Assembly (NCBI GenBank): GCA_016184235.1
Contig: JACPDC010000113.1
Location: 1-8,680, forward strand
Direction: 5' to 3'
DNA: 8,680 nt
Origin: Deltaproteobacteria bacterium
Lineage (GTDB): Bacteria > Desulfobacterota > Binatia > UBA9968
Below, piece by piece: positions 1-6,434 of the stretch; the first letter of the stretch is position 1, and each line of letters starts with the position of its first letter. The notes under the pieces were generated by a model. It made no database searches and was not told where the DNA came from. It worked only from the letters and a program-made list of their open reading frames with translations. Made by a program: the position numbers and the translations under genes.

Positions 1-1
1 A

Positions 2-88
2 TGGTGCGAGGAAGGGGATTTGAACCCCTACGCCATTTCTGGCACTAGCCCCTCAAACTAGCGCGTCTGCCGATTCCGCCATCCTCGC
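2..88 (-). tRNA. tRNA-Leu (anticodon GAG)
   Basis: Class II leucine tRNA read on the minus strand. The acceptor stem GCGAGGA / TCCTCGC (82-88 with 6-12) pairs perfectly and is followed by discriminator A (5) and an encoded CCA (2-4). The anticodon arm has a 5-bp stem (57-61 with 45-49) and loop TTGAGGG, which places anticodon GAG at 52-54 and so reads CUC/CUU. The long variable arm GCCA-GAAA-TGGC, a 4-bp stem closed by a GNRA-type tetraloop, is typical of tRNA-Leu. The T arm AGGGG / CCCCT encloses loop TTCAAAT. It lies 31 nt downstream of secG on the same strand with no terminator seen between them, so it is probably cut from the pgk-tpiA-secG transcript. E. coli also has a tRNA-Leu(GAG) gene (leuU) directly after secG. 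Confidence 0.97.
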
Positions 89-94
89 ATCTAT

Positions 95-122
95 CCGCCT
101 CACGCCTTTCGCCCCTCGCCTA
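95..122 (-). repeat. Heptamer tandem array in the secG / tRNA-Leu spacer (4 units)
   Basis: Read on the minus strand from the secG stop codon, four consecutive 7-nt units fill 122-95. The first is TAGGCGA, in which TAG is the secG stop; the other three carry GGCG at the same offset (units starting at 122, 115, 108 and 101). On the plus strand this is CGCC recurring at 96, 103, 110 and 117 with an exact period of 7. The array ends 6 nt before the mature tRNA 5' end. It resembles the TAGGC units after tolQ. Confidence 0.75.
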
Positions 123-488
123 AGGGTTAGTAGGTTGTTGTGGCTGCTGCGATTGGGGTTGTGGGGTGGCTTGAGGGGCCTGCGGCGCCGGAGCGGGCGC
201 GGGTTGTCGGGGAGCCTGCTCCGCCTCTATCTTGCCGCGATCAAACAGGCTGCTGGAGAGCTTCTTGCCCGAGAAGTAGCCCAGGGTCAGCGACGTGATC
301 ATGAAGACGATCGCCATGCCGGTGGTCAGGCGGGTAAGAAAATTTCCCGCGCCGCTGCTGCCGAAGATGGTGGAGCTGGAGCCGCCGAATACCGCTCCCA
401 TATCCGCTCCTTTGCCGGTCTGCAGAAGCACGACCAGTATGAGGCCGATGCTTACGATGACATGAATTACGGTGACAAAAATGATCAT
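120..488 (-). CDS. secG: SecG, preprotein translocase subunit
   Basis: Small inner-membrane subunit of the SecYEG channel, which assists SecA-driven protein export. The 122-residue product has two membrane segments (about 3-23 and 56-73). They are joined by the conserved cytoplasmic loop LLQTGKGADMGAVFGG (21-36) and the following Ser/Gly-rich SSSTIFGSSGAGNFLTR stretch, which together are diagnostic of SecG. The C-terminal tail (about 87-122) is rich in Pro, Ala and Gln with low complexity, longer than the tail of minimal SecG proteins; such tails vary widely. The ATG at 488 lies 5 nt after the tpiA stop with no clear Shine-Dalgarno sequence, so translation is probably coupled to tpiA. The stop TAG at 120-122 is also the first three bases of a heptamer repeat. 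A tRNA-Leu(GAG) follows. Confidence 0.95.
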   Translation of the reverse strand: MIIFVTVIHVIVSIGLILVVLLQTGKGADMGAVFGGSSSTIFGSSGAGNFLTRLTTGMAIVFMITSLTLGYFSGKKLSSSLFDRGKIEAEQAPRQPAPAPAPQAPQATPQPQSQQPQQPTNP

Positions 489-493
489 GACGG

Positions 494-1252
494 TTATGGA
501 ACAAAACAGCGAACAATAGCCAGAAAATCCTCGGCCTTGAGACTCGCCCCTCCCACCAGCGCGCCGCTCACCTCCCTTGCCCTGGAAAGCTCCGCCGCGT
601 TATCCGGCCGCACGCTGCCGCCATAAAGAATCCGGCAGCCCGCCGCGATCCGTGTGCCCGCGAGCTCTTTGAGCAGCGAGCGAATCCGCAGGTGCACCTC
701 GCTCGCCTGATCGGCTGTAGCGTTGCGGCCCGTCCCGATGGCCCAGACGGGCTCATAGGCAATCTCAACTTTTTCTATAGCACTTTTTTCCAGCCCCTTC
801 AACGCGGTCCCGAGCTGGCCGGCGATCACCCGCATCGTTTTCCCTGTCCTGCGCTCTTCCCATGTCTCGCCGACGCACAGAATAGGCCGGAGGCCTGAAA
901 GCAGCGCGGCAGAGAGTTTCTGAGTCACGATTTGATTGCTCTCGTGAAACAGGCGGCGGCGCTCCGAATGGCCGACGATGACGAAGCTGCAGCCCGCCTC
1001 CGCGAGCATCTGCGGGCTGATCTCCCCCGTGAAGGCGCCTTGCGCCTCCCAGTGAACGTCCTGGGCCCCCAGAGCCAGACGGCTTCCCCGGGCTACTCTG
1101 CGCACCTCGTGGAGCGCCGTGAACGGCGGCGCCAGAACGATTTCCACGCCGCGCATCCTTCCTGAGCCGCGGCGGATCCGCCGCGCGAGGCGGCGGGCCT
1201 CGCTCTCGGCCCCGTGCATTTTCCAATTGCCGACGACCAGTGGCGGTTTCAT
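494..1252 (-). CDS. tpiA: Triosephosphate isomerase
   Basis: Cytosolic glycolytic enzyme interconverting dihydroxyacetone phosphate and glyceraldehyde 3-phosphate. The 252-residue length is normal for the family. All catalytic elements are visible: Asn9 and Lys11 in GNWKMHG, the electrophilic His95 in VIVGHSERR, the catalytic base Glu167 in AYEPVWAIGTG (which also starts the mobile phosphate-gripping loop 6), and the phosphate-binding YGGSVRPDN near 210-218. Its ATG overlaps the pgk stop as ATGA (1249-1252), and GAGGA at 1259-1263 is a well-placed ribosome binding site 6 nt from the start. Sits between pgk and secG in one unit. pgk-tpiA-secG is a common bacterial order, and no gap gene is present here. 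Confidence 0.98.
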   Translation of the reverse strand: MKPPLVVGNWKMHGAESEARRLARRIRRGSGRMRGVEIVLAPPFTALHEVRRVARGSRLALGAQDVHWEAQGAFTGEISPQMLAEAGCSFVIVGHSERRRLFHESNQIVTQKLSAALLSGLRPILCVGETWEERRTGKTMRVIAGQLGTALKGLEKSAIEKVEIAYEPVWAIGTGRNATADQASEVHLRIRSLLKELAGTRIAAGCRILYGGSVRPDNAAELSRAREVSGALVGGASLKAEDFLAIVRCFVP

Positions 1253-2421
1253 GGCTCTTCCTCGAGCGCCTGAATGCCGGGCAATATCTTCCCTTCCAAA
1301 AACTCCAGGGTCGCGCCACCGCCGGTCGAGAGGTGGGTGATCTTGTCTTCGACGCCGGCCTGAGCGACTGCCGCCACCGTATCCCCGCCGGCGACGATGC
1401 TGATGGCGCCGTGCTCGACCAGGGCCTGAGCTACGGATCTCGTGCCCCGGCTGAACTTTTCTTCTTCGAACAGGCCTACAGGGCCGTTCCAGAGCGCCAT
1501 CCCGGCTCTGCCGATCTCCTGGCAGAAACGGTCGACGGTCTTGGGCCCGATGTCCAAGCCCATGTAATTCGCCGGGATGTCGGCCCCGGTGGTGATCGGG
1601 CTCGCCGTGATTTGTTCCGCCGCTATGTGGTCCACGGGAAGGAGCAAGGGCACGCGCCGGCTCTCCGCCAGCCTGATGATCTCGCGCGCCAGGGAAATTT
1701 TTTCCTCTTCGATGAGAGATTTCCCGACGGCGACGCCCCGGGCCTTGAGAAACGTGTAGGCCATCCCGCCGCCGATAAGAAGGGAGTCCACCTTGGGAAC
1801 GAGGTTCTTCAGCATGCCGATTTTGTCCGAGACCTTGGCCCCGCCCAGGATCACGACGAACGGGCGGTCCGGGCTGAAGAGGGCCTTTCCGAGGTAGTCC
1901 AGCTCCCTCCGCAGCAGCAGGCCGGCCCCTTTGGCGCGGAAAAACCTCGCCATACCCGCGGTCGAGGCGTGCGCCCGGTGGGCCGCGCCGAAGGCGTCGT
2001 TGACGTAGACGTCAGCCAGGGATGCGAGGGCTTGAGAGAAAGCCGGGTCGTTGGCTTCTTCTTCCTTGTGAAAACGGAGGTTCTCGAGCAAAATCACTTT
2101 CTGGCCCGGGTCTCGAACCAGCGCCTCAACTTGAGGCCCGACGCAGTCCGGCGCGAGCGCCACAGGCCGGGCGAGAGATTTTTCCAGATGCTCCCGCACC
2201 GGGGTCAGGCTCCATCGCGCGTCCGGTTTGCCTCCCGGCCGCCCCAGATGCGAGGCGAGCAGGACTTTCCCCGCTCGCGCGAGCACGAAACGCAGCGTCG
2301 GCAGCGTGCTGTCGATGCGGTGCGTTTCCGTGATTTTGCCGTCTCTTACCGGGACGTTGAAGTCGGCCCGAACGAAAACCGTTTTGCCGGTCAGATCCAG
2401 TTGATCCAGTCCGCGGATCAT
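1249..2421 (-). CDS. pgk: Phosphoglycerate kinase
   Basis: Cytosolic glycolytic kinase transferring phosphate from 1,3-bisphosphoglycerate to ADP. With the chosen start the protein is 390 residues, normal for bacteria. Substrate-site motifs in the N domain are RADFNVPV (18-25), Arg35, SHLGRP (57-62), ENLRF (113-117) and NDAFGAAHRAH (141-151). Nucleotide-site motifs in the C domain are LGGAKVSDK (192-200), WNGPVGLFE (311-319), AGGDT (344-348) and STGGGAT (365-371). The frame stays open upstream to an ATG at 2478, but the ATG at 2421 is preferred: GGAGGAG lies just upstream of it (2430-2436) and the protein then begins MIRGLDQLDLTGKTVFVRADFN, as expected for the family. It is first gene of the leftward unit and overlaps tpiA by 4 nt (ATGA). 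Confidence 0.98.
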   Translation of the reverse strand: MIRGLDQLDLTGKTVFVRADFNVPVRDGKITETHRIDSTLPTLRFVLARAGKVLLASHLGRPGGKPDARWSLTPVREHLEKSLARPVALAPDCVGPQVEALVRDPGQKVILLENLRFHKEEEANDPAFSQALASLADVYVNDAFGAAHRAHASTAGMARFFRAKGAGLLLRRELDYLGKALFSPDRPFVVILGGAKVSDKIGMLKNLVPKVDSLLIGGGMAYTFLKARGVAVGKSLIEEEKISLAREIIRLAESRRVPLLLPVDHIAAEQITASPITTGADIPANYMGLDIGPKTVDRFCQEIGRAGMALWNGPVGLFEEEKFSRGTRSVAQALVEHGAISIVAGGDTVAAVAQAGVEDKITHLSTGGGATLEFLEGKILPGIQALEEEP

Positions 2422-2486
2422 GGCGGTTTCTCCTCCGCGTGCGGCGCGAAATTCCGAGCTGCGCGGCAGCCAAACCATCAGCCCAT

Positions 2487-2515
2487 TTGACTAAATACAA
2501 GGGTTATAATATTTT
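2487..2515 (+). promoter_or_regulatory. Candidate promoter for the tol-pal operon
   Basis: TTGACT (2487-2492) is followed 17 nt later by TATTTT (2510-2515), a reasonable sigma70-type pair. A perfect TATAAT also lies at 2505-2510, but it would sit only 12 nt from TTGACT, so one of the two -10 choices must be wrong. Either predicts a short leader of about 20-25 nt before the tolQ ATG at 2541. The site overlaps the minus-strand candidate promoter. Confidence 0.45.
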
Positions 2516-2520
2516 TTCAA
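2492..2520 (-). promoter_or_regulatory. Candidate promoter for pgk-tpiA-secG-tRNA
   Basis: On the minus strand TTGAAA (2515-2520) is followed after exactly 17 nt by TATTTA (2492-2497). This is a good -35 with a weak -10, inside the only AT-rich part of the divergent spacer. The predicted start would leave a leader of roughly 60-65 nt before the pgk ATG. Identification rests on sequence match only. Confidence 0.35.
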
Positions 2521-2540
2521 ATGAACCATTGGACTATTCG

Positions 2541-3281
2541 ATGCCTTCCTTCTCGTTTCTTCAATTGCTGGCGCAGACGGGATTTACGGCCAACCAGCAG
2601 CAGGGCGTTCTGGATCTGGTCAAACAGGCGAGCCCGCTGGTCCAGGGGGTTCTCTATCTCCTGGTTTTATTTTCGGTGGTGAGCTGGGGGATTATTTTCT
2701 CCAAATATCGCCAGGTGAAAACGGCTAAAGGGGAATCCGACAGGTTCCTCGACATCTTTTGGCAAAGCCGGAATCTCGCTGCCATACACGATGCCAGCCG
2801 GGAGTTGAAGACCAGTCCGGTGGCGCAGGTCTTCCGCGCCGGTTACGAAGAGCTCCTGCGCGTCACTCGCAGCAAAAAAGAGTCCGGGCAGGGCGAAGGG
2901 CTGACCACGGAGCTTGGCGGGGTGGACAACGTGACGCGGGCGATGAAGCGCGCGACCAGCGTGGAGATCACCAGGCTGGAACGATCCCTCACTTTTCTGG
3001 CGACCACGGCGAGCACCACTCCTTTCATCGGTCTCTTCGGCACCGTGTGGGGGATCATGAACGCCTTCCGGGGCCTGAGCGTCACCCACTCGTCCAGCAT
3101 CCAGGCGGTCGCCCCGGGTATCGCCGAGGCGCTGATCGCCACCGCCGTGGGTCTGGCCGCGGCCATCCCGGCGCTCATGGCGTACAACCACTTCGTCCAC
3201 AAGATCAAAGTGTTGGCGGTTGATATGGACAATTTCTCGCACGAATTTTTGAACATCGCCGAGCGCCATTTTCTGAAATAG
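2541..3281 (+). CDS. tolQ: TolQ, proton-channel subunit of the Tol-Pal motor
   Basis: Inner-membrane member of the MotA/TolQ/ExbB family. It forms the ring around TolR that uses the proton gradient to energise TolA. The 246 residues have three membrane segments (about 34-54, 150-172 and 196-218) and a large cytoplasmic loop between the first two. Family signatures are LATTASTTPFIGLFGTVWGI (153-172) and VAPGIAEALIATAVGLAAAI (190-209), including the channel-lining Thr residues (about 155 and 201) and Glu196. It is called TolQ rather than ExbB because tolR, tolA, tolB and pal follow. The frame is open back to 2439, but the ATG at 2541 gives the normal TolQ N-terminus and lies just after the promoter. 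No strong Shine-Dalgarno sequence precedes it; a TTG at 2529 is an alternative start. The stop TAG begins a heptamer array. Confidence 0.96.
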   Translation: MPSFSFLQLLAQTGFTANQQQGVLDLVKQASPLVQGVLYLLVLFSVVSWGIIFSKYRQVKTAKGESDRFLDIFWQSRNLAAIHDASRELKTSPVAQVFRAGYEELLRVTRSKKESGQGEGLTTELGGVDNVTRAMKRATSVEITRLERSLTFLATTASTTPFIGLFGTVWGIMNAFRGLSVTHSSSIQAVAPGIAEALIATAVGLAAAIPALMAYNHFVHKIKVLAVDMDNFSHEFLNIAERHFLK

Positions 3282-3338
3282 GCGGTAGGCTATAGGCAGT
3301 AGGCGACAGTTAAGAAGCGCCTGATGCCTGTTGCCTCG
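3279..3338 (+). repeat. Inverted heptamer array and hairpin in the tolQ / tolR spacer
   Basis: Four 7-nt units of type TAGGCNN start at 3279 (its TAG is the tolQ stop), 3286, 3293 and 3300. After a short gap, three units of the inverse type NGCCTNN start at 3318, 3325 and 3332. The two arms pair: 3287-3305 with 3318-3336 gives 19 positions with only two mismatches (3291/3332 and 3299/3324) and two G-T wobbles, closing a 12-nt loop (3306-3317). The stem ends 1 nt before the tolR ribosome binding site GGAGGT (3338-3343), so in mRNA it could affect tolR translation or protect the tolQ 3' end. There is no T-run after it, so it is not a standard terminator. Confidence 0.8.
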
Positions 3339-3349
3339 GAGGTAATTTT

Positions 3350-3775
3350 ATGGCTGTCGATACTTCTTCCCAGCAAAACGGAACGACCACGATTTCCCAG
3401 ATTAACGTCACTCCCTTAGTGGATGTGATGCTGGTGCTGCTGGTGATTTTCATGGTGACCGCGCCCATCATCCAGCAGGGAGTCCAGGTGAATCTGCCGC
3501 AGGCCAAGGCCGGCGCCATTCCGGGAAAGGAAGAGCAATTGGTGGTGGCCATTGCCCGCAACGGAAGGATTTACTTGAACGACAATCCCATGACGCTGCC
3601 GGAGCTGGGCCAAAAGCTGCGGGCCATCAGCAAGATCCGGCGGGACAAGGAGGTCTACCTCCGGGCGGATCAGGATGTCCGCTACGGCATCGTGATGAGG
3701 ACGATCGCGGAGATCAAGCAGGCGGGGATCGAGAAGCTGGGCATGGTGACGCGTCCCCCGTCGCAAGAGGGGTAA
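3350..3775 (+). CDS. tolR: TolR, ExbD/TolR-family motor subunit
   Basis: Inner-membrane partner of TolQ. A single N-terminal membrane helix sits inside the TolQ ring and a periplasmic domain follows. The 141-residue product matches the family: INVTPLVDVMLVLLVIFMVT (18-37) holds the essential proton-pathway Asp25. The periplasmic domain (about 45-135) ends with the typical VYLRADQDVRYGIVMRTI (102-119) and a GIEKLGMVT strand. GGAGGT at 3338-3343, 6 nt before the ATG, is one of the best ribosome binding sites in the window. The stop TAA shares its last base with the tolA ATG (3775), so the two genes are translationally coupled. It is separated from tolQ by a hairpin-forming repeat. Confidence 0.97.
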   Translation: MAVDTSSQQNGTTTISQINVTPLVDVMLVLLVIFMVTAPIIQQGVQVNLPQAKAGAIPGKEEQLVVAIARNGRIYLNDNPMTLPELGQKLRAISKIRRDKEVYLRADQDVRYGIVMRTIAEIKQAGIEKLGMVTRPPSQEG

Positions 3776-4668
3776 TGGCGGATATCCGCTTCACTCCGAT
3801 GAGGTTGCTCAAGGGGCACTCGCTTCCTCCGCTGCAGGAGAGCGGCGAGAGGCTCTGGCGCTGGGTTAGCGTTTCCGGCGCGCTCCATTTTGCGTTTATC
3901 GTGACCCTGTTCCTGATGCCCCACATCCCCTCCCGCAGGGGGCCTTCCTACCCGGTCTATACAGTGGACTTGGTGGGCGGCGAAAGGCTGGGCGGCGCCA
4001 ACCTCGGATCGACAGTGGGACCGCCCCCGCAGGCCAAGAAGGTTGCCGAGAAGGCGAAGAGCGAGCCCCAGCCTCAGGTCAAGGTGGCCAAAAAGGAGAA
4101 GGCCAAACCGGCGGAAAAATCCTCCCAGATGCAGGAAACGGTGGCACTCAAGAAGTCCCAGAAGGAAACAAAGAAAGAAACCAAAAAGGAAGCCGAGGCG
4201 GAACCGGGCCTGCCGGGCCAGGTACGGGAGAAGTTGATCCAATCGGCCCTGGAGCGGGTCCGGGAACGAGCCGAGAGCGGGCAAAAGAAACAGAAGGGGG
4301 AGGGGATCACCTCCGGCCCCGCCGAGGGTGAGGGGGCCGCCGCTATTGGCGCTGGAGGAAGGGGCGGAGGAATCGTAAGACCGGCGGAGTTCCTTATTTA
4401 CTATAACCAGATGCTTCGGTTGATTCGCGCGAAGTGGACGTGGGTGGGGAGGAGGAGCGACTTGGAGGTGACCGTCCGATTTGGCATCCAGGAGAATGGC
4501 GAAATAGTCGGCCTGAAAATTCTCCAGCGCTCGGGGGACCCCTCGTACGACGATTCGGTGGTTCGCGCGGTGCGAGGAGCCAATCCATTGCCGGCCCCTC
4601 CGGAGAGCCACCGAAAGGAGTTTACGGACGTAGAGCTGATGTTTCGTCCGAAGGATTTGGGTGGTTAG
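3775..4668 (+). CDS. tolA: TolA, periplasm-spanning energy transducer
   Basis: Anchored in the inner membrane, TolA reaches through the periplasm to contact TolB and Pal and couples TolQR energy to outer-membrane constriction. The 297 residues show a cytoplasmic N-terminus and one membrane helix (about 29-49) containing S34-x-x-x-H38, the Ser/His pair used by TolA and TonB to contact their motors. A VYTVDLVGGERLGG segment (61-74) follows, then a Lys/Glu/Ala-rich, probably helical domain II (about 85-165), a Gly-rich hinge (about 175-200), and a TonB-type C-terminal domain (about 202-297: VTVRFGIQENGEIVGLKI, then SGDPSYDDSVVRAV). Domain II is short compared with E. coli TolA, whose whole protein is about 420 residues. 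AGAGGGG lies just before the ATG, which overlaps the tolR stop. The tolA stop abuts tolB. Confidence 0.94.
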   Translation: MADIRFTPMRLLKGHSLPPLQESGERLWRWVSVSGALHFAFIVTLFLMPHIPSRRGPSYPVYTVDLVGGERLGGANLGSTVGPPPQAKKVAEKAKSEPQPQVKVAKKEKAKPAEKSSQMQETVALKKSQKETKKETKKEAEAEPGLPGQVREKLIQSALERVRERAESGQKKQKGEGITSGPAEGEGAAAIGAGGRGGGIVRPAEFLIYYNQMLRLIRAKWTWVGRRSDLEVTVRFGIQENGEIVGLKILQRSGDPSYDDSVVRAVRGANPLPAPPESHRKEFTDVELMFRPKDLGG

Positions 4669-5895
4669 ATGATGATTTTCAGAGCGCTGGCGGTTTTTCT
4701 GTGCTTTTGCGGGTTGTCCTCGCAGCCCCTCTATTCCCAGGTAAAGGGGACCATCGTCAATCCCGCGGAGCGCTATCCGATGGCTATATCGCCCCTGAAA
4801 AACCTGGGAACAGGCGAGGATAAGGCGAAGCTATCGGTGGGGATTGCCGATGTCATCATTCGCGACCTGGAACTTTCCGGTTGGTTCCGGATACTGGACC
4901 GGTCGGCTTACATAGAGGACCCGCAAAAAACCGGGATCGCTCTGGGGGATTTCGATTTCCGGGATTGGTCCGTGATCGGCGCTCAGGCGCTCGTCAAAGG
5001 AGGATTTCAGCTGCAAGGCGACGAGATCACCGTCGAGCTGCGCCTCTTCGATGTGTATCAGGCGAACCAAATGGTCGGAAAAAAATATACCGGAAAGGTC
5101 AGAGACTTCCGCCGCATCGCCCATAAATTCGCCGACGAGGTCATTTTTCAATTTACCGGCGTGCCGGGCGTCTTCAATACCAGGATCGCCTATGTCTCCA
5201 CCGCCGGCGGCCGGTTCAAACAGGTTTATGTCTCGCACCTGGACGGAACCGAAAAGGTCCAGGTCACCAAGGATCCGACGATCAACCTCTTTCCCTCCTG
5301 GAGCCCGGATGGCCAATCGATATTCTACTCGACCTACGGCTACCTGGAGCGCGCGCCGGGACTGTATCTTTTCAATCTCTTCACCGGTAGGGATGCGAGG
5401 TTCTTGACCGGCGGCGGCCTGAATCTCGGGGGAAAATGGTCTCCGGATGGAAAATTCGTCGCCATACCGCTGGAACGACAGGGCAACGTCGACATCTATC
5501 TGCTGGATCCCGCGGGGAAGATCGTGCGCCGCTTGACCGATGATGCGGCCATCGATGTCTCCCCGACCTGGTCGCCGGAAGGGGATCGTCTGGCTTTCAT
5601 TTCCAACCGCAGCGGCAGCCCGCAGATTTATATTCTGGAGCTCGCTGGCGGCAAGACGCGGCGCCTGACTTACTCGGGGGGATACAATACCTCTCCCACT
5701 TGGTCTCCCAGCGGCGACAAGATAGCCTACACGGGAAGGGTGAACGGCCGTTTTCAGATCTTTACGATTCCGGTCCAAGGGGGCGATCCGCAGCAGCTCA
5801 CTTCCAGCCTTCCTGGTCGCCCCGTTTCGAATAAACCCCGTTGGCCTAACCCCATGGAGAATAAAGAAAGGAGAGAAAGATGGTTGATCGACTGA
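4669..5895 (+). CDS. tolB: TolB, periplasmic beta-propeller, apparently missing blade 6
   Basis: Periplasmic partner of Pal and TolA. It has a signal peptide (about 1-24), an N-terminal alpha/beta domain (about 25-165) and a propeller of PD40-type blades. Blade 1 starts at NTRIAYVS (170-177), and blades 2-5 carry W-S-P signatures at W211, W257, W301 and W345, 44-46 residues apart. TolB proteins have six blades; after QQLT (375-378) the sixth is absent, and the frame continues into 30 unrelated residues that run over the pal start by 16 nt. A different frame at 5808-5834 encodes PSWSPRFE then stop, matching the usual TolB C-terminus (E. coli ends in PAWSPYL). This indicates a deletion of 3n+1 bases or an assembly error. 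The start is ambiguous between adjacent ATGs at 4669 and 4672; the tolA stop is directly upstream. Confidence 0.9.
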   Translation: MMIFRALAVFLCFCGLSSQPLYSQVKGTIVNPAERYPMAISPLKNLGTGEDKAKLSVGIADVIIRDLELSGWFRILDRSAYIEDPQKTGIALGDFDFRDWSVIGAQALVKGGFQLQGDEITVELRLFDVYQANQMVGKKYTGKVRDFRRIAHKFADEVIFQFTGVPGVFNTRIAYVSTAGGRFKQVYVSHLDGTEKVQVTKDPTINLFPSWSPDGQSIFYSTYGYLERAPGLYLFNLFTGRDARFLTGGGLNLGGKWSPDGKFVAIPLERQGNVDIYLLDPAGKIVRRLTDDAAIDVSPTWSPEGDRLAFISNRSGSPQIYILELAGGKTRRLTYSGGYNTSPTWSPSGDKIAYTGRVNGRFQIFTIPVQGGDPQQLTSSLPGRPVSNKPRWPNPMENKERRERWLID

Positions 5896-6431
5896 GTGCG
5901 TCGCTGTATGGGATGATGTTTTTCGCCTTTCTTACGTTGACCGGGTGTCCCACGCCGGCTACGACCAAGCCTGAGGCCCCCTCTGCGGCCCAGCCTTCTG
6001 CGGCGCAGAAAGCTCCCGCGAGCCGCCCGGCTAGTCCCTCTTCGAGTCTGGGAGCCGCGCAACGTGGCACTGCCCCGGCCGGTGGTCCCTTGAAAGATAT
6101 CCATTTTGATTTCGACAAGTATGACCTTCGAGCCGATGCTCGGGATGTCCTTAAGGCCAACGCCGGTTGGCTGAAGGCGAATGCCTCGGCTCGGGTCGAA
6201 ATCGAAGGGCACTGCGACGAGAGAGGCACCAACGAGTACAATTTGGCGCTCGGGGCCAAGCGGGCTCAGGCGGCAAAGGACTACCTGGCCAGCCTGGGGA
6301 TTTCCAAGGCCAGGCTCTCGACTATCAGTTACGGCGAAGAGTTGCCGGTTTGCAAGGAGCAAAACGAGGGATGCTGGCAGAAAAACCGTCGGGCGCGCTC
6401 CGTGGTGGTCTCTGCCCGGCCGGCCTCGTAA
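5880..6431 (+). CDS. pal: Pal, peptidoglycan-associated outer-membrane lipoprotein
   Basis: Outer-membrane lipoprotein whose OmpA-like domain binds peptidoglycan and TolB. The 183 residues start with a signal peptide ending in lipobox LTGC (Cys23 is the lipidated residue). A flexible Ala/Pro/Ser-rich linker follows (about 24-70), then the OmpA_C domain (about 71-183). The domain shows IHFDFDKYDLR (74-84), EGHCDERGT (109-117) with the peptidoglycan-contacting Asp113 and Arg128 in NLALGAKRA, and the closing NRRA. Cys158 and Cys165 in VCKEQNEGCWQKN could form a disulfide, a form I associate with deltaproteobacterial Pal. AAGGAG at 5868-5873 gives a well-placed ribosome binding site 6 nt before the ATG. 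Pal follows tolB, whose intact version would probably have stopped at 5834, leaving a 45-nt spacer. Confidence 0.96.
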   Translation: MVDRLSASLYGMMFFAFLTLTGCPTPATTKPEAPSAAQPSAAQKAPASRPASPSSSLGAAQRGTAPAGGPLKDIHFDFDKYDLRADARDVLKANAGWLKANASARVEIEGHCDERGTNEYNLALGAKRAQAAKDYLASLGISKARLSTISYGEELPVCKEQNEGCWQKNRRARSVVVSARPAS

Positions 6432-6434
6432 GAT

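Noticed and set aside
2422..2478. Upstream start for pgk at 2478
   Set aside because: It adds 19 residues not seen in PGK and the strong GGAGGAG site lies just before the ATG at 2421.
1240..2490. Long open frame antisense to pgk (about 416 codons), and similar antisense frames opposite tolA (3682-4611) and tolB (4831-5778)
   Set aside because: They match no family I recognise, lie wholly opposite well-identified genes, and are expected from third-position GC bias in high-GC genes.
2521..2523. ATG at 2521 as a possible leader peptide or tolQ start
   Set aside because: It is out of frame with tolQ, lacks a ribosome binding site and lies at the predicted transcription start.
2439..2540. Upstream in-frame extension of tolQ to an ATG at 2439
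   Set aside because: The extra 34 residues would start upstream of the candidate promoter and do not resemble a TolQ N-terminus.
5834..5853. AACCCC repeated 14 nt apart in the tolB / pal region as a fifth heptamer array
   Set aside because: Only two matching units, too little to separate from chance, although the spacing is a multiple of 7.
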